A stretch of 64,000 nucleotides of DNA from Oxalobacteraceae bacterium (GCA_013284265.1 JABTBR010000029.1:1-64000), one strand, 5' to 3'. Numbered from the stretch's first letter, positions 15,720-25,186 are shown. A program made the numbers and translations. The notes: generated from the letters alone by a model not told the origin.

Positions 15720-17504
15720 GTGATCAACACCCTCAAGTCCGCCTTCGAGCGGTGGCGCGCCGACCCCGACACGCCCAGCCTGCCCCCTGCCCTCGCCAAA
15801 AATCTGACGCCGATGCTGTTGCTGGCCGTCGGCATCACGGCGCTGATCCTGATGTATCTGTGGAACGATCAGTCCGGCTACAAGCCGGTGTTCGGCAACC
15901 GCGAGAAAGTGTCGGCCTCCGACATGATGACCGTGCTCGACACCGACCACATCCCCTACCGCCTGCATCCGGACAGCGGCCAGGTGCTGGTGCCGCAATC
16001 GATGCTGGGCAAGGTACGCATGCTGCTCGCGGCCAAGGGCGTCACGGCCCAGTTGCCGGCCGGCCTGGAACTGATGGACAAGAACGACCCGCTGGGCGTG
16101 TCCCAGTTCGTCCAGGATGTGCGCTTCCGGCGCGGCCTCGAAGGCGAACTGGCCCAGTCGATCATGACGCTCGACGCGATCGCCCATGCGCGGGTGCATC
16201 TGTCGATCGCCAAGTCGACCTCCTTTGTCTCGAGCGACGGCGACAAGTCCTCGGCCTCGGTGGTGGTGGCGACCAAGCCCGGCCATACCTTGACGAGCGA
16301 GCACATCGCCGCCGTGGTCAATATGGTGTCGGGCAGCGTGGCCAGCCTGAGCCCGCAGCGGGTCAGCCTGGTCGACCAGTCCGGCAATCTGCTGTCGGCC
16401 CATATCGACCTGGCCGACGGCTTCGACGCCGGCGCCTCGGGCAATGAAAACAGCAAGCGTTTCCAGGATGAGATACGCGGCAATATCAAGAGTCTGCTGG
16501 GGCCGGTGATCGGCGACGATAACTTCCGCACCAGCGTCACGGCCAATGTCGACAACGACCGGGTCGAGGAAACCATCGAGAAATACGGCGAAACCCCGAA
16601 AGTGACCAGCGAAGCGATGCGCGAGGAACAGGACCGCAACCGCATGGTGATGGGCGTGCCGGGCACGCTGTCGAACCGGCCGCCGCCGGCCGCCGCCGAT
16701 CCGGTCGCCGCCGCCGCAGCAGCCGCCGCCCCGGGGGCCGCCGCAGCAGCAGCTGCCAAGCCGGACGAGAACAGCACCAAGAAAAATGCCACCACCCGCC
16801 AGTATGCCTATGACCGCAGCATCACCCAGACCAAGCGCAGCCGTGGCCGCCTGCAGAAAGTCAGCGTGGCCGTGGTGCTGGCCCACGCCGCCGCGCCGAC
16901 CCCGAAAACCGGCTGGAGCGCCAACGAAATCGCGAATATCGACAAGATGCTGCGCAATGGCCTGGGCATCGATGCCGAACGGGGCGACCAGCTGTCGGTG
17001 ACGGCGATGAACTTCCCCGTCAAGGCCGCCGTCGTGCCCTGGTGGCAGGAACGCGACACCGTGGTCGATTTCAGTTCCTGGATCCTGTACGCGCTGGGCG
17101 TGCTGTTCGGCTACCTGCTGATCCTGCGTCCTTTGATGCGCCTGCTGACGGTGCGCTTCACGCCGTCGCCGGCCGAGACGGCCCGTCTGGCCGCCGAGAA
17201 ACGCCATGCCGAGGCCACCGCCACGGCCGCCACCGCAGCCGCCGCGGCCCACGCCAACCATGCGGCGGCCAATGGCGGCGCGCTGGGCGGTCCGGGCCAG
17301 CCGGGCGCAATGGCGGCCCTGCCGGGCACCGCCGCCGGCCCCGGCATGCCGGTGGTGCCGCTGCTGGAAAACTACGACCTGCCACCGGCCGGGTCGGCGG
17401 TCGACGTCATGGTCGACCACTTGAAGGTGCTGGCGGAGAAAGAACCCGAACGCGTCGCCGAAGTCGTCAAACAATGGATGCAGAAAAATGGCCGAACTCA
17501 ATAG
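15720..17504 (+). CDS. fliF: Flagellar MS-ring protein FliF (LfiF)
   Basis: Forms the MS ring in the inner membrane. It has 594 residues from a GTG start at 15720. A first membrane segment is near 30-46 and a second near 450-472, with ring-building motifs between them. The C-terminal tail (NYDLPPAGSAVDVMVDHLKV onward) should bind FliG. Two Ala-rich tracts stand out: one in the periplasmic loop at about 330-350 (runs of Ala broken by a PG) and one in the cytosolic part at about 495-515. They are longer than in typical FliF and probably flexible linkers. It overlaps fliG by 17 bases. Confidence 0.95.
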   Translation: MINTLKSAFERWRADPDTPSLPPALAKNLTPMLLLAVGITALILMYLWNDQSGYKPVFGNREKVSASDMMTVLDTDHIPYRLHPDSGQVLVPQSMLGKVRMLLAAKGVTAQLPAGLELMDKNDPLGVSQFVQDVRFRRGLEGELAQSIMTLDAIAHARVHLSIAKSTSFVSSDGDKSSASVVVATKPGHTLTSEHIAAVVNMVSGSVASLSPQRVSLVDQSGNLLSAHIDLADGFDAGASGNENSKRFQDEIRGNIKSLLGPVIGDDNFRTSVTANVDNDRVEETIEKYGETPKVTSEAMREEQDRNRMVMGVPGTLSNRPPPAAADPVAAAAAAAAPGAAAAAAAKPDENSTKKNATTRQYAYDRSITQTKRSRGRLQKVSVAVVLAHAAAPTPKTGWSANEIANIDKMLRNGLGIDAERGDQLSVTAMNFPVKAAVVPWWQERDTVVDFSSWILYALGVLFGYLLILRPLMRLLTVRFTPSPAETARLAAEKRHAEATATAATAAAAAHANHAAANGGALGGPGQPGAMAALPGTAAGPGMPVVPLLENYDLPPAGSAVDVMVDHLKVLAEKEPERVAEVVKQWMQKNGRTQ

Positions 17505-18525
17505 CATGCAAGATAGCAACGACCAGCCCGACATTCCCTATCTGTCGCCGGTCGAACACGCCGCCATCGTCCTGCTGAGCATAGGCGAGGAGCCGGCCGC
17601 GGCCGTGCTGCGCTGCCTGTCGCGCGAGGAATTGCTGGAAGTGACGCAGGTGATGTCGCGCATGAGCGGCATCAAGGTCGAGTCGGTCAAGCACGCGATG
17701 CAGACCTTCTTCGACGACTACCGCCAGCAGTCCGGCGTGCATGGCGCCTCGCGCAGCTACCTGAAGCGCTCGCTCGACCTGGCGCTGGGCGGCGATATCG
17801 CGAATACCGTGCTCAACAGCATCTACGGCGACGAACTGCGGCCCAAGATGGCGCGCCTGCAATGGGCTTCGCCGAAATGGCTGGCCGAGTACATTTCCAA
17901 TGAACACGTGCGGATGCAGGCGGTGTTCCTGGCCTTCCTGCCGCCGGCGCTGGCCGGCCAGATCATCGACGCGCTGCCGGTCGAGGGCCGCGACCTGGTG
18001 CTCCTGAACCTGGCGCGCCTGGACGAGATCGACCGCGACCTGCTCATCGAGCTGGACCAGCTGGTGGGCCGCTGCCTGGGCACCTTCGACATGCAGAGCA
18101 CCACCGTCGAGGGCATCCGCCAGGCCGCCGAGATCCTCAACCGCCTGCCCAACAACCGGGCCCAGATGGTCGAACTGCTGCGCGCCCACGATCCCGAAGT
18201 GGTGGCCCAGATCGAGCTGTCGATGTACGACTTCTTCATCCTGTCGACCCAGTCCGAGGTGGCGATCACCCGCATCATCGAGGAAGTACCGCTGGAGCAA
18301 TGGGCGATCGCGCTCAAGGGCGCCGAAGTGTCGATCCGCGACGCGGTGCTCAAAACCATGCCGAAACGGCAAGCCCAGGCCTTCGAGGACATGATGCGCC
18401 GCGCCGGTCCCATCCCTATGTCACGGATCGAACAGACGCGCCAGGAAATCATGGCTACTGTCAAGGCGCTGGCCGACGCCGGCGAAATCGAGATCCAGCT
18501 GTTCGCCGAGGCGGTGGTTGAATGA
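17488..18525 (+). CDS. fliG: Flagellar motor switch protein FliG (LfiG)
   Basis: The C-ring protein that touches the stator and makes torque. It has 345 residues with the usual three domains. The N-terminal part binds FliF; the middle EHVRMQAVFLAFLPP resembles the EHPQ motif region; the C-terminal torque helix (IALKGAEVSIRDAVLKTMPK, then QAFEDMMRRAGPIPMSRIE) keeps the charged Arg and Asp positions. It overlaps fliF by 17 bases and fliH by four, indicating coupled translation. The stator partners should be the MotA/MotB at 25971-27996. Confidence 0.95.
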   Translation: MAELNSMQDSNDQPDIPYLSPVEHAAIVLLSIGEEPAAAVLRCLSREELLEVTQVMSRMSGIKVESVKHAMQTFFDDYRQQSGVHGASRSYLKRSLDLALGGDIANTVLNSIYGDELRPKMARLQWASPKWLAEYISNEHVRMQAVFLAFLPPALAGQIIDALPVEGRDLVLLNLARLDEIDRDLLIELDQLVGRCLGTFDMQSTTVEGIRQAAEILNRLPNNRAQMVELLRAHDPEVVAQIELSMYDFFILSTQSEVAITRIIEEVPLEQWAIALKGAEVSIRDAVLKTMPKRQAQAFEDMMRRAGPIPMSRIEQTRQEIMATVKALADAGEIEIQLFAEAVVE

Positions 18526-19217
18526 AGCAATTCCGTCCCTACCGCTTCCCTCCCCTGTCGCAGGTGGCTTCGGTGGCCCAGCGCCTGCACGCGGTCGGCG
18601 CCGACAATGGGGCCCAGTGGCAGGCCTCGGTCGGCGAGGGTTTCGAGCAGGGCCAGCGCGAAGGCTATGAAGTGGGCCTGGCGCGCGGCCAGGAAGACGG
18701 CTATGCGGCCGGCCTCCTGACCGGCATGGACGAAGGCCGGGTCGAGGGCCGCGCCCAGACCACGGTCACCTACGACGAACTGGCCAAGCCGGTCGACGCG
18801 ATGCTGAAGAACCTGAAAAAGCTGCGCGCCGACTACCGCGCGGCCCAGCGCAAGGAAGTGGTCGACCTGGTGGCCAAGGTCGCGCGCCAGGTGATCCGTG
18901 CCGAGCTGGCCTTGCAGCCGGTGCAGATCATGGCCCTGGTCGATGAAACCCTGGCCTCGATGCCGCCTACCCGTGAGGAAATCGATGTCTACCTCAATCC
19001 CGAGGAACTCAAGCGCATCACCGAACTCGATCCGAAGCGCGCCAAGCGCTGGAACCTGATCGCCGATGCCCGTTTGGACGCCGGCGAATGCCGCATCAAG
19101 GCCGGCGACAATGAAGTTGATGCCGGATGTCATCAACGGCTTGCGGCCGTCATGGAACAGGTCGATAATCAACTGCAAGCGGCCGACGGCGGCGACGACT
19201 CAGAAAGCGAAGAATGA
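18522..19217 (+). CDS. fliH: Flagellar export ATPase regulator FliH (LfiH)
   Basis: Binds and restrains the FliI ATPase and links it to FliN. It has 231 residues. The region about 40-75 is rich in GxxxG spacing (EGFEQGQREGYEVGLARGQE, then DGYAAGLLTG), the known FliH helix-repeat signature. The C-terminal half (VVDLVAKVARQVIRAELALQ) is the FliI-binding domain. It overlaps fliG and fliI by four bases each. Confidence 0.93.
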   Translation: MKQFRPYRFPPLSQVASVAQRLHAVGADNGAQWQASVGEGFEQGQREGYEVGLARGQEDGYAAGLLTGMDEGRVEGRAQTTVTYDELAKPVDAMLKNLKKLRADYRAAQRKEVVDLVAKVARQVIRAELALQPVQIMALVDETLASMPPTREEIDVYLNPEELKRITELDPKRAKRWNLIADARLDAGECRIKAGDNEVDAGCHQRLAAVMEQVDNQLQAADGGDDSESEE

Positions 19218-20524
19218 TCGCTGATGCCCTGCGCAACCTGGAACTCGATGAAGTTCCCCTGGCCACCCCGACGGGGCGGCTGGTGGGCGCGTCCGGCTTG
19301 TTGCTGGAGGCGGCCGGTTGTCGCTTGCATACCGGCCAACGTTGCCAGATAGAGACCGTGTCGGGCGAATGGCTGGATGCGCAAGTGGTCGGCTTCCGCG
19401 AAAAACTGACCTTTCTCATGCCCTTCAAGAAGGCCACCGGCCTGACCACCGGCGCGCGCGTGCTGCCCTCGCCGGACAAGGTCAGCCTGCAGATCGGCAG
19501 CAGCTGGCTGGGGCGCATGGTCAATGGCCTGGGCGAACCGATCGATGGCCTGGGCAAGCTGGGCGGCGACTTCCCGCTCGAAGCGACACCGCCCCGCGTG
19601 CATCCGCTGAAGAAAAAATCCGTCACCGAATCGCTGGACGTGGGCGTGCGCGCCATCAATGCGATGCTGACCCTGGGCAAGGGCCAGCGCGTGGGCCTGA
19701 TGGCCGGTTCCGGCGTCGGCAAGTCCGTGCTGCTGGGCCTGATCACCCGCCAGACCGTGGCCGACGTCGTCGTCGTCGGCCTGATCGGCGAGCGTTCGCG
19801 CGAGGTACGCGAATTCGTCGAAATGTCGCTCGGCAAGGAAGGCTTGGCCAAGGCCGTGCTGGTGATCGCGCCGGCCGATGAAAACCCATTGATGCGCATC
19901 ATGGCAAGCGAACTGTGCCATTCGATCGCGGCCCATTTCCGCGACCAGGGCAAGAATGTGCTGCTGCTGGTCGACTCGCTGACCCGCTATGCGATGGCGC
20001 TGCGCGAAGTGGCGCTGGCGCTGGGCGAGCCGCCCGCCACCAAGGGTTATCCGCCGTCGGTGTTCTCCAACCTGCCGCAGCTGGTCGAGAGCGCCGGCAA
20101 TGGCGAAAACCAGACCGGCAGCATGAGCGCGATCTACACCGTGCTGGCCGAGGGCGACGACCAGCAAGACCCGGTGGTCGACACGGCCCGCGCCATCCTG
20201 GACGGCCACATCGTGCTCAGCCGCGAACTGGCCGAGCGCGGCCATTATCCGGCCATCGATATTTCGGCCTCGATCAGCCGCTGCATGAGCCAGGTCATCA
20301 CCAAGGAACATATGTTGTCGGCGCGCGCACTCAAGGCCAGCATGGCCCGCCATGAACGGGTGCGCGACCTGATTCCGCTGGGCGCCTATGTGCCGGGGGC
20401 CGATCCGGTCACCGACAAGGCCGTCAATCTGCATCCCAGAGTGGTTGATTTCTTATGCCAGGGTACCAAGGAAGAGGCGCCCTTTTCCCCGTGTGTGGAA
20501 CAACTTGAAAAGCTGATGACATGA
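19214..20524 (+). CDS. fliI: Flagellar export ATPase FliI (LfiI)
   Basis: The hexameric ATPase at the base of the export gate, which releases substrates from chaperones. It has 436 residues. The Walker A motif GLMAGSGVGKSVLLG is near 160-174, Walker B VLLLVDSLTRYAMALRE near 250-266, and the family stretch PPATKGYPPSVFSNLPQLVE follows. All catalytic features are intact. It starts within the fliH stop (ATGA) and overlaps fliJ the same way. Confidence 0.97.
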   Translation: MIADALRNLELDEVPLATPTGRLVGASGLLLEAAGCRLHTGQRCQIETVSGEWLDAQVVGFREKLTFLMPFKKATGLTTGARVLPSPDKVSLQIGSSWLGRMVNGLGEPIDGLGKLGGDFPLEATPPRVHPLKKKSVTESLDVGVRAINAMLTLGKGQRVGLMAGSGVGKSVLLGLITRQTVADVVVVGLIGERSREVREFVEMSLGKEGLAKAVLVIAPADENPLMRIMASELCHSIAAHFRDQGKNVLLLVDSLTRYAMALREVALALGEPPATKGYPPSVFSNLPQLVESAGNGENQTGSMSAIYTVLAEGDDQQDPVVDTARAILDGHIVLSRELAERGHYPAIDISASISRCMSQVITKEHMLSARALKASMARHERVRDLIPLGAYVPGADPVTDKAVNLHPRVVDFLCQGTKEEAPFSPCVEQLEKLMT

Positions 20525-20952
20525 GCCAGCATATGATACGCAACCTGTCCACCCTGGTGGCCTTGCGCAACACCGAAGTCGAGCGCCTGCAGACGGAAAT
20601 GGCGGAAAAAGCCAGTGTGCGCGAACGCTATCAGAAAAACCTGGACCGGCTCACCGGCCTGTACACCAATAGCGGCGCCAGCGGCAACCTGCCCTTGGCG
20701 CTGGCCGGCAACTGCGGCGACTACAAGCAGGCCGTGATGCAGATGGCGGCCAACCACAAGCTCGACCTGAACATGCACGAGGCCGACATGGCCGTGTCCC
20801 AGCTGGCGCTGAACGCGGCCTGGGTGCGGCGCGAAGTGCTGGGCAAGGTGCTCAGCAAGCAACAAAAAGTCGTGGACCAAGAGAAAAACGTGATCGAACG
20901 CAAGCAGCACGACGAACTGGCGACGCAGCTGTGGTACCGCGGCCAGAAGTAG
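20521..20952 (+). CDS. fliJ: Flagellar export chaperone FliJ (LfiJ)
   Basis: A 143-residue, mostly helical coiled-coil protein with few hydrophobic runs, in the fliJ position after fliI with an ATGA overlap. FliJ sits in the FliI hexamer and contacts FlhA. Sequence identity in this family is low, so the call rests on length, helical character (charged heptads about 10-45 and 85-130) and order. It ends the fliE-J operon; 180 bases follow before fliD. Confidence 0.85.
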   Translation: MSQHMIRNLSTLVALRNTEVERLQTEMAEKASVRERYQKNLDRLTGLYTNSGASGNLPLALAGNCGDYKQAVMQMAANHKLDLNMHEADMAVSQLALNAAWVRREVLGKVLSKQQKVVDQEKNVIERKQHDELATQLWYRGQK

Positions 20953-21054
20953 TGTATCGCTGAATGTAGCGCTGACAGTGGAGGAGCGTTGGACGGCGGC
21001 AAACCGGTGCGGCACCGGGATTTGTTGTAAATGGTGACGCGCGAAATAAAGTGT

Positions 21055-21080
21055 TAAATATTTTCATACGGAAACGATAA
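21055..21080 (+). promoter_or_regulatory. Candidate sigma-28 promoter for fliD
   Basis: TAAA at 21055-21058 and AACGATAA at 21073-21080 lie 14 bases apart, close to the sigma-28 consensus TAAA-N15-GCCGATAA; with TTAA as the -35 the spacing is 15. The site is 52 bases before the fliD ATG. It fits a late promoter driving fliD and the genes after it, including fliA itself. Confidence 0.5.
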
Positions 21081-21132
21081 GGGTCGCCTTATATCAAGGT
21101 AGACTACTTTCATATTTCCACGGAGCACGATC

Positions 21133-22530
21133 ATGGCAATCAGCAACCCGACATACGACCCGATCAATACCGCCACCTCGCTGGCGACGGAGTATACCAA
21201 GGGTCAGAAAAGCATCCTGGATGCGCAGGCCGCCGCGGCCACCGCGACGACCACCGGCTTGAGCAAGCTTAGCTCGGCCATGAGCGCCTTCCAGTCCGCG
21301 CTGGCCAGCCTGGCCAGCGGCAGCAAGACGGTCAGCGCCAACGCCGCGACCTTCAGCAATAGCGCCATCGGCACGGCCAGCGCCACCTCGTCCGCCGTGG
21401 CCGGCACCTATTCCTTCTACGTCGAGCAACTGGCCACGGCCGGCCAGGTCGCCTATGGCGGCCTGACCGATACGGTGGCCGCCGGCAGCGGCAACCTGAA
21501 CGTGATGCTGGCCGACGGCAGCAGCTTCCAGATCGGCCTGGCCGCGGCCGACAAGAATGTCGACGGCGTGCTGTCGGCCAAGGAAATCGCCGCCGCCATC
21601 AATATCGCGGCGGCCAACAATTCGCGCGTGACCGCCTCGACCCTGAATGTCAACGGCACCAGCACGCTGGTGCTGACTTCCAACCTGACCGGCGCCGACA
21701 ACGCCGTCTCGCTCGACACCTCGGGCGTGAGCAACGCGGCCCTGAAGACGGCGCTGGACGACCCGCTCAACCAGAACCAGGTCGTCAGCGCCAAGGACGC
21801 CATCGTCTGGATCGGCGCCCAGGGCACGGGTACCAAGGTGCAGCAAGCCTCGAACGTGTATGCGGTGGTCGACGACGTGACGATGACCTTCACCAAGGCG
21901 CAGACGGTGGGCGACACCCCGGTCACGCTGACGGTGGCGCCCGACGCGGCCGCCACGGCGGCGAATGTGCAAACCTTCGTCGACGCGTATAACAAACTGA
22001 GCAGCCTGCTGGCCGAATTGAACGCGGCCGGCGACGCCAGCAAGAGCGTCAAGGCGGGCGTGTTCGCCGCCGACGCCGGCGTCAGCGCCCTGCGCGCCGG
22101 CATGATTTCCGCCGTGCGCACCGTGGCCGGGGGCCAGAGCCTGGTCAACTACGGCATCACGGCCCAGCGCGACGGCACGCTGGCGCTGGACACGACGCGC
22201 ATGAAAAAAGCCATCGCGGCCAATCCGAGCGGCCTCGACACGCTGTTCGGCAAGACCGCGCTGGGCGCCGGCACCGGCGTGCTGGGCAAGATGGACAAGC
22301 TGATGAGCTCCTGGACCAATAGCGCCACCGGCCAGCTCGGGGCGCGCAAGGCCTCGGTCAGCAAGCAGCAGGTGTCGATCACCGACCGCCAGGCCATCTT
22401 GCAGAACCAGTACGACAATGCCTACAAGCGTTATCTGGGCCAATTTACCGCCTTGCAGACCTTGCAGTCGCAAATGGGCAGCACCACCAATCTGCTCACC
22501 GCGCTGTTCTCGTCGAGCAAGGACTCCTGA
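21133..22530 (+). CDS. fliD: Filament cap protein FliD (LafB)
   Basis: The filament cap that folds flagellin at the tip. It has 465 residues. The N-terminal FliD_N region (residues about 15-115) begins with a coiled segment (LATEYTKGQKSILDAQAAAA). The C-terminal FliD_C has NVQTFVDAYNKLSSLLAELN near 280 and a final helix with RYLGQFTALQTLQSQMGSTT. The middle is Ala/Thr/Val rich. The start ATG 21133 has GGAGCA upstream. A candidate sigma-28 promoter lies just before it. It heads the run fliD-S-T-like-K-L-fliA-motA-motB, matching lafB-C-D-E-F-S-T-U of lateral systems. Confidence 0.94.
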   Translation: MAISNPTYDPINTATSLATEYTKGQKSILDAQAAAATATTTGLSKLSSAMSAFQSALASLASGSKTVSANAATFSNSAIGTASATSSAVAGTYSFYVEQLATAGQVAYGGLTDTVAAGSGNLNVMLADGSSFQIGLAAADKNVDGVLSAKEIAAAINIAAANNSRVTASTLNVNGTSTLVLTSNLTGADNAVSLDTSGVSNAALKTALDDPLNQNQVVSAKDAIVWIGAQGTGTKVQQASNVYAVVDDVTMTFTKAQTVGDTPVTLTVAPDAAATAANVQTFVDAYNKLSSLLAELNAAGDASKSVKAGVFAADAGVSALRAGMISAVRTVAGGQSLVNYGITAQRDGTLALDTTRMKKAIAANPSGLDTLFGKTALGAGTGVLGKMDKLMSSWTNSATGQLGARKASVSKQQVSITDRQAILQNQYDNAYKRYLGQFTALQTLQSQMGSTTNLLTALFSSSKDS

Positions 22531-22582
22531 TCCGCCGGCGCGCCGCGCCGGCCCGCACATTTATTTGAAGACGGTGAACACC

Positions 22583-22972
22583 ATGTTGAACCAGGAAGCC
22601 TACAGCAGTTACCACTCGGTCAATCTGGACGCCCAGACGGCCCGCGCCTCGCCGGTCGAACTGGTGCTGGTGCTGACCGACGGCCTGCTCGAAGAGCTGG
22701 CGCGCGCGCGCGGCCACATCATCGGCAAGCGCTATGAGCAAAAGGCCAACAGCCTGAACAAGTGCACCGACATCATCAACGGCTTGTCGAGCTCGCTGGA
22801 CTTCGACAACGGCGGCGAAGTCGTGGCCAATCTGGGCCGGCTCTACGAATACTGCGCCGGACGCCTCTATACGGCCGGGGTAGCGATGGACCCCGCCCTG
22901 GTCGATGAAGTCACCACCCTGCTGACCACGATCAAACAAGGCTGGCTGGGTGTACAGGCCAAGAATGGATAG
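22583..22972 (+). CDS. fliS: Flagellin export chaperone FliS (LafC)
   Basis: Binds the C-terminus of flagellin in the cytosol and prevents early polymerisation. It has 129 residues from ATG 22583; the longer frame to 22418 only reads fliD out of frame. Family features are AYSSYHSVNLDAQTARASPV at the start, the LVLVLTDGLLEELARARG helix and the NLGRLYEYCAGRL segment. It follows fliD by 52 bases and overlaps the next gene. Confidence 0.94.
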   Translation: MLNQEAYSSYHSVNLDAQTARASPVELVLVLTDGLLEELARARGHIIGKRYEQKANSLNKCTDIINGLSSSLDFDNGGEVVANLGRLYEYCAGRLYTAGVAMDPALVDEVTTLLTTIKQGWLGVQAKNG

Positions 22973-23282
22973 GCAGCACATCTTGCTACAGCTGGCCCAA
23001 AAGATGAGTGCGGCAACGGCGGCGGCGGACTGGAAAGCGCTGGCCGCACTGAATACGCTGATGGGCTCCTCGCTGCCGGCGATGGCGGCCCAGGGCCGCT
23101 GGACCCCGGCCGAGCGCGCCGCGCTGTCGGCGCTGCGGCAATTGCATGTGCAGGCGGTCGCGCTGTGCGACCACGAAACCGCTGAACTGGGCAAACGGCT
23201 CGGCGATATGCAGGCTAACAAGGAGGGCTGGATCGCTTATGCCCTCGACAGCGAAAACGCAGAAACTGGAACCGAAGCATGA
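22965..23282 (+). CDS. FliT-like chaperone (LafD position)
   Basis: A 105-residue helical protein starting with ATG 22965 inside the fliS stop region. Sequence similarity to FliT is faint, but size, charged helices and position after fliS match FliT and the lafD gene of lateral systems, thought to be a cap-protein chaperone. No other domain is visible. It overlaps the fliK start by four bases. Confidence 0.6.
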   Translation: MDRQHILLQLAQKMSAATAAADWKALAALNTLMGSSLPAMAAQGRWTPAERAALSALRQLHVQAVALCDHETAELGKRLGDMQANKEGWIAYALDSENAETGTEA

Positions 23283-24670
23283 CGATGATACTGAACAATG
23301 CGAACGCCTCCGCCCCAGCCTCCGCCCCCGGCGGCAGCCTGCCCGCGGCCCAGCCTGGCCTGCCCGCCGATGCGGCCCTGGCCGCCGCAGCGGCCGCCAC
23401 CGGCGCGAGCGCGGCCACGGCGAGCACCGCGGCCGATGCCGCGGCAGCGGCGGCTGCCACTGCCGCCCAGCCCCTGTTCGCCGCCCTGCTCAACCTGGCC
23501 GACCTGGCCGGTGTGGAGACGGCCCCGGCCGATGATGGCGCGGCGCCCGCCGCGCCCGAAGACGAGACCGGCGCTAGCGCCGCCGCCGGCGCCGCGATGG
23601 CCTCGATGGCCGCCCCCATGCTGAGCATGGCCATGGTCTTGCCCCAGACCTTGAGCGGCGCCGTGCCGACGTCGCAGCCAGGCGCGGACCAGTTCGCGCG
23701 TCCGACTCCCCGCGATGGCCGCGTCGAAGGCGCTGCCGGGTCCGATACCAGCCTGCCCGGCGCCATCCCGGCCACGGTCGCGCCGCTGGACCAGGTCAAT
23801 GTGGCCCAGCCGGTGCCGCAGTCGACCACGGCCGCCGGCACCGCCAGCCAGTTCGCCGCGGCCCTGCACAGCGAACAGCAAAACACGCACGCCCGCAGCG
23901 AACAGGCCGCCGCCAATGCCGCCGCCGGTACGGCCGGCGCCGCCGCGCCCGCCATCGCGCTCCAGTCTGCTCTGGCCGGCGCCGCCCTGCCCGCCCAGCC
24001 AGCCAGCGGGGCGCCGCGCAGCGCCCCGCGCCAGAGCGCCGATCCGGCCTACCTGAACACGGCCGACAGTGCCGCCAACGACGGCCTCGGCGGCGCACAA
24101 GCCTCGGGCGGCGCCCGCCTGCTGGGCACCACCGAACTGGGCAAGATCAGCGCCAACAGTCTCAGCATCAGCAGCAACGCCGCCCAGTTCGCCAGCCAGC
24201 AAACCGCGCTGCAGCCCGGCGCCGCCGGCCAGGCCGATGCCCTCAAGCTGAGCGGCGGCGCCGAGCAGTGGCAGCAGCCGCTGCGCGAGGCGCTGGGCGA
24301 GCGCCTGCAGCTGCAATTGCAGCGCAATGACAACCATGCGGTGATCCGCCTCGATCCGCCCAACCTGGGCCGCATCGAAATCTCGATCCGCCATAGCGCC
24401 GGCAATCTGCAGGTGAACCTGTCGGCCAGCCACAGCGAGGTGCTGCGCCAGCTCGGCAACATCGGCGAGAGCATGCGCCAGGACCTGTCCCAGCGCCAGT
24501 TCAGCGAGGTGGCCGTGACGGTGTCGGCCACGCCGCGCCAGGGACTGGCCGACGGCGACGGCCGCGGCCGCCAGGGCCGGGACCAGGAGCAAGCCGCCAC
24601 GCCGGGGCGCGCACTGTCTGAGGACGACAGCGCCGCCGCCAGCTTTGCCATGTTGACGGAAAGGGAGTAA
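23279..24670 (+). CDS. fliK: Hook-length control protein FliK (LafE)
   Basis: Measures hook length and tells FlhB to switch substrate. It has 463 residues. The N-terminal 330 are dominated by Ala, Pro and Gly, as in FliK rulers. The C-terminal Flg_hook domain is about 335-430: WQQPLREALGERLQLQLQ, AVIRLDPPNLGRIEISIRHS and VLRQLGNIGESMRQDL. It is fifth in the late operon and in the same position as lafE. A second, shorter protein with a similar domain lies at 7256-8164, so two switch-like proteins may compete for FlhB. Confidence 0.92.
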   Translation: MTMILNNANASAPASAPGGSLPAAQPGLPADAALAAAAAATGASAATASTAADAAAAAAATAAQPLFAALLNLADLAGVETAPADDGAAPAAPEDETGASAAAGAAMASMAAPMLSMAMVLPQTLSGAVPTSQPGADQFARPTPRDGRVEGAAGSDTSLPGAIPATVAPLDQVNVAQPVPQSTTAAGTASQFAAALHSEQQNTHARSEQAAANAAAGTAGAAAPAIALQSALAGAALPAQPASGAPRSAPRQSADPAYLNTADSAANDGLGGAQASGGARLLGTTELGKISANSLSISSNAAQFASQQTALQPGAAGQADALKLSGGAEQWQQPLREALGERLQLQLQRNDNHAVIRLDPPNLGRIEISIRHSAGNLQVNLSASHSEVLRQLGNIGESMRQDLSQRQFSEVAVTVSATPRQGLADGDGRGRQGRDQEQAATPGRALSEDDSAAASFAMLTERE

Positions 24671-24677
24671 GCGGTAG

Positions 24678-25145
24678 ATGAAAAATATGAAACTGATCGT
24701 CATCGGGGCTGTCGCCGTCGTGCTGTTGGGCGGCGGGGGCGCGGGGGCATGGTATTTCATGTCCAAGAGCAGCGCACCGGCCGGCAAGGAGGCCAAGCAT
24801 GAAGAGAAACACGAGGTGGAAAAGCATCCGCCCAAGTATCTGACGGTCGAAAAAGTGATCATCATGCTCAAGCGCTCCCCCGGCGATACCGCGACCCACT
24901 ATCTGTCGGCCGATCTGGTGATCAGCACCAACGAGGAAAAGGAAAAGGCGGCCAAGGAACAGTTGCCGATGCTGCGCAGCGTGGCGGTGCGGACCCTGTC
25001 CGACCTGCCGCTGGTGACCGCCCAGCAGATGTCGATCGACCAGTTTTCGGCGGCCCTGAACAAGGCCTATGACGAGACATACACCCATGACAAGCGGGAC
25101 AAGCCGTTTTCGGAAGTCATGATCGGCAAGCTCATCATCGAGTGA
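24678..25145 (+). CDS. fliL: Flagellar basal body protein FliL (LafF)
   Basis: A single-pass inner-membrane protein that surrounds and supports the stator, needed more for swarming than swimming in several bacteria. It has 155 residues: a short cytosolic start, a Gly/Val membrane helix at about 6-27, a charged linker rich in Lys, Glu and His at about 36-52, and a periplasmic domain starting YLTVEKVIIMLK. The fold ending VMIGKLIIE fits the family. It lies in the lafF position. Confidence 0.88.
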   Translation: MKNMKLIVIGAVAVVLLGGGGAGAWYFMSKSSAPAGKEAKHEEKHEVEKHPPKYLTVEKVIIMLKRSPGDTATHYLSADLVISTNEEKEKAAKEQLPMLRSVAVRTLSDLPLVTAQQMSIDQFSAALNKAYDETYTHDKRDKPFSEVMIGKLIIE

Positions 25146-25186
25146 CGGTGAAAGCGCGGCCGGAACAGCAGACAAGTGGGGCAGGC

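Noticed and set aside
15216..17534. A 772-residue minus-strand frame opposite fliE and fliF
   Set aside because: It is a shadow of fliF: composition is His/Arg/Gly rich, with no domain or ribosome binding site.
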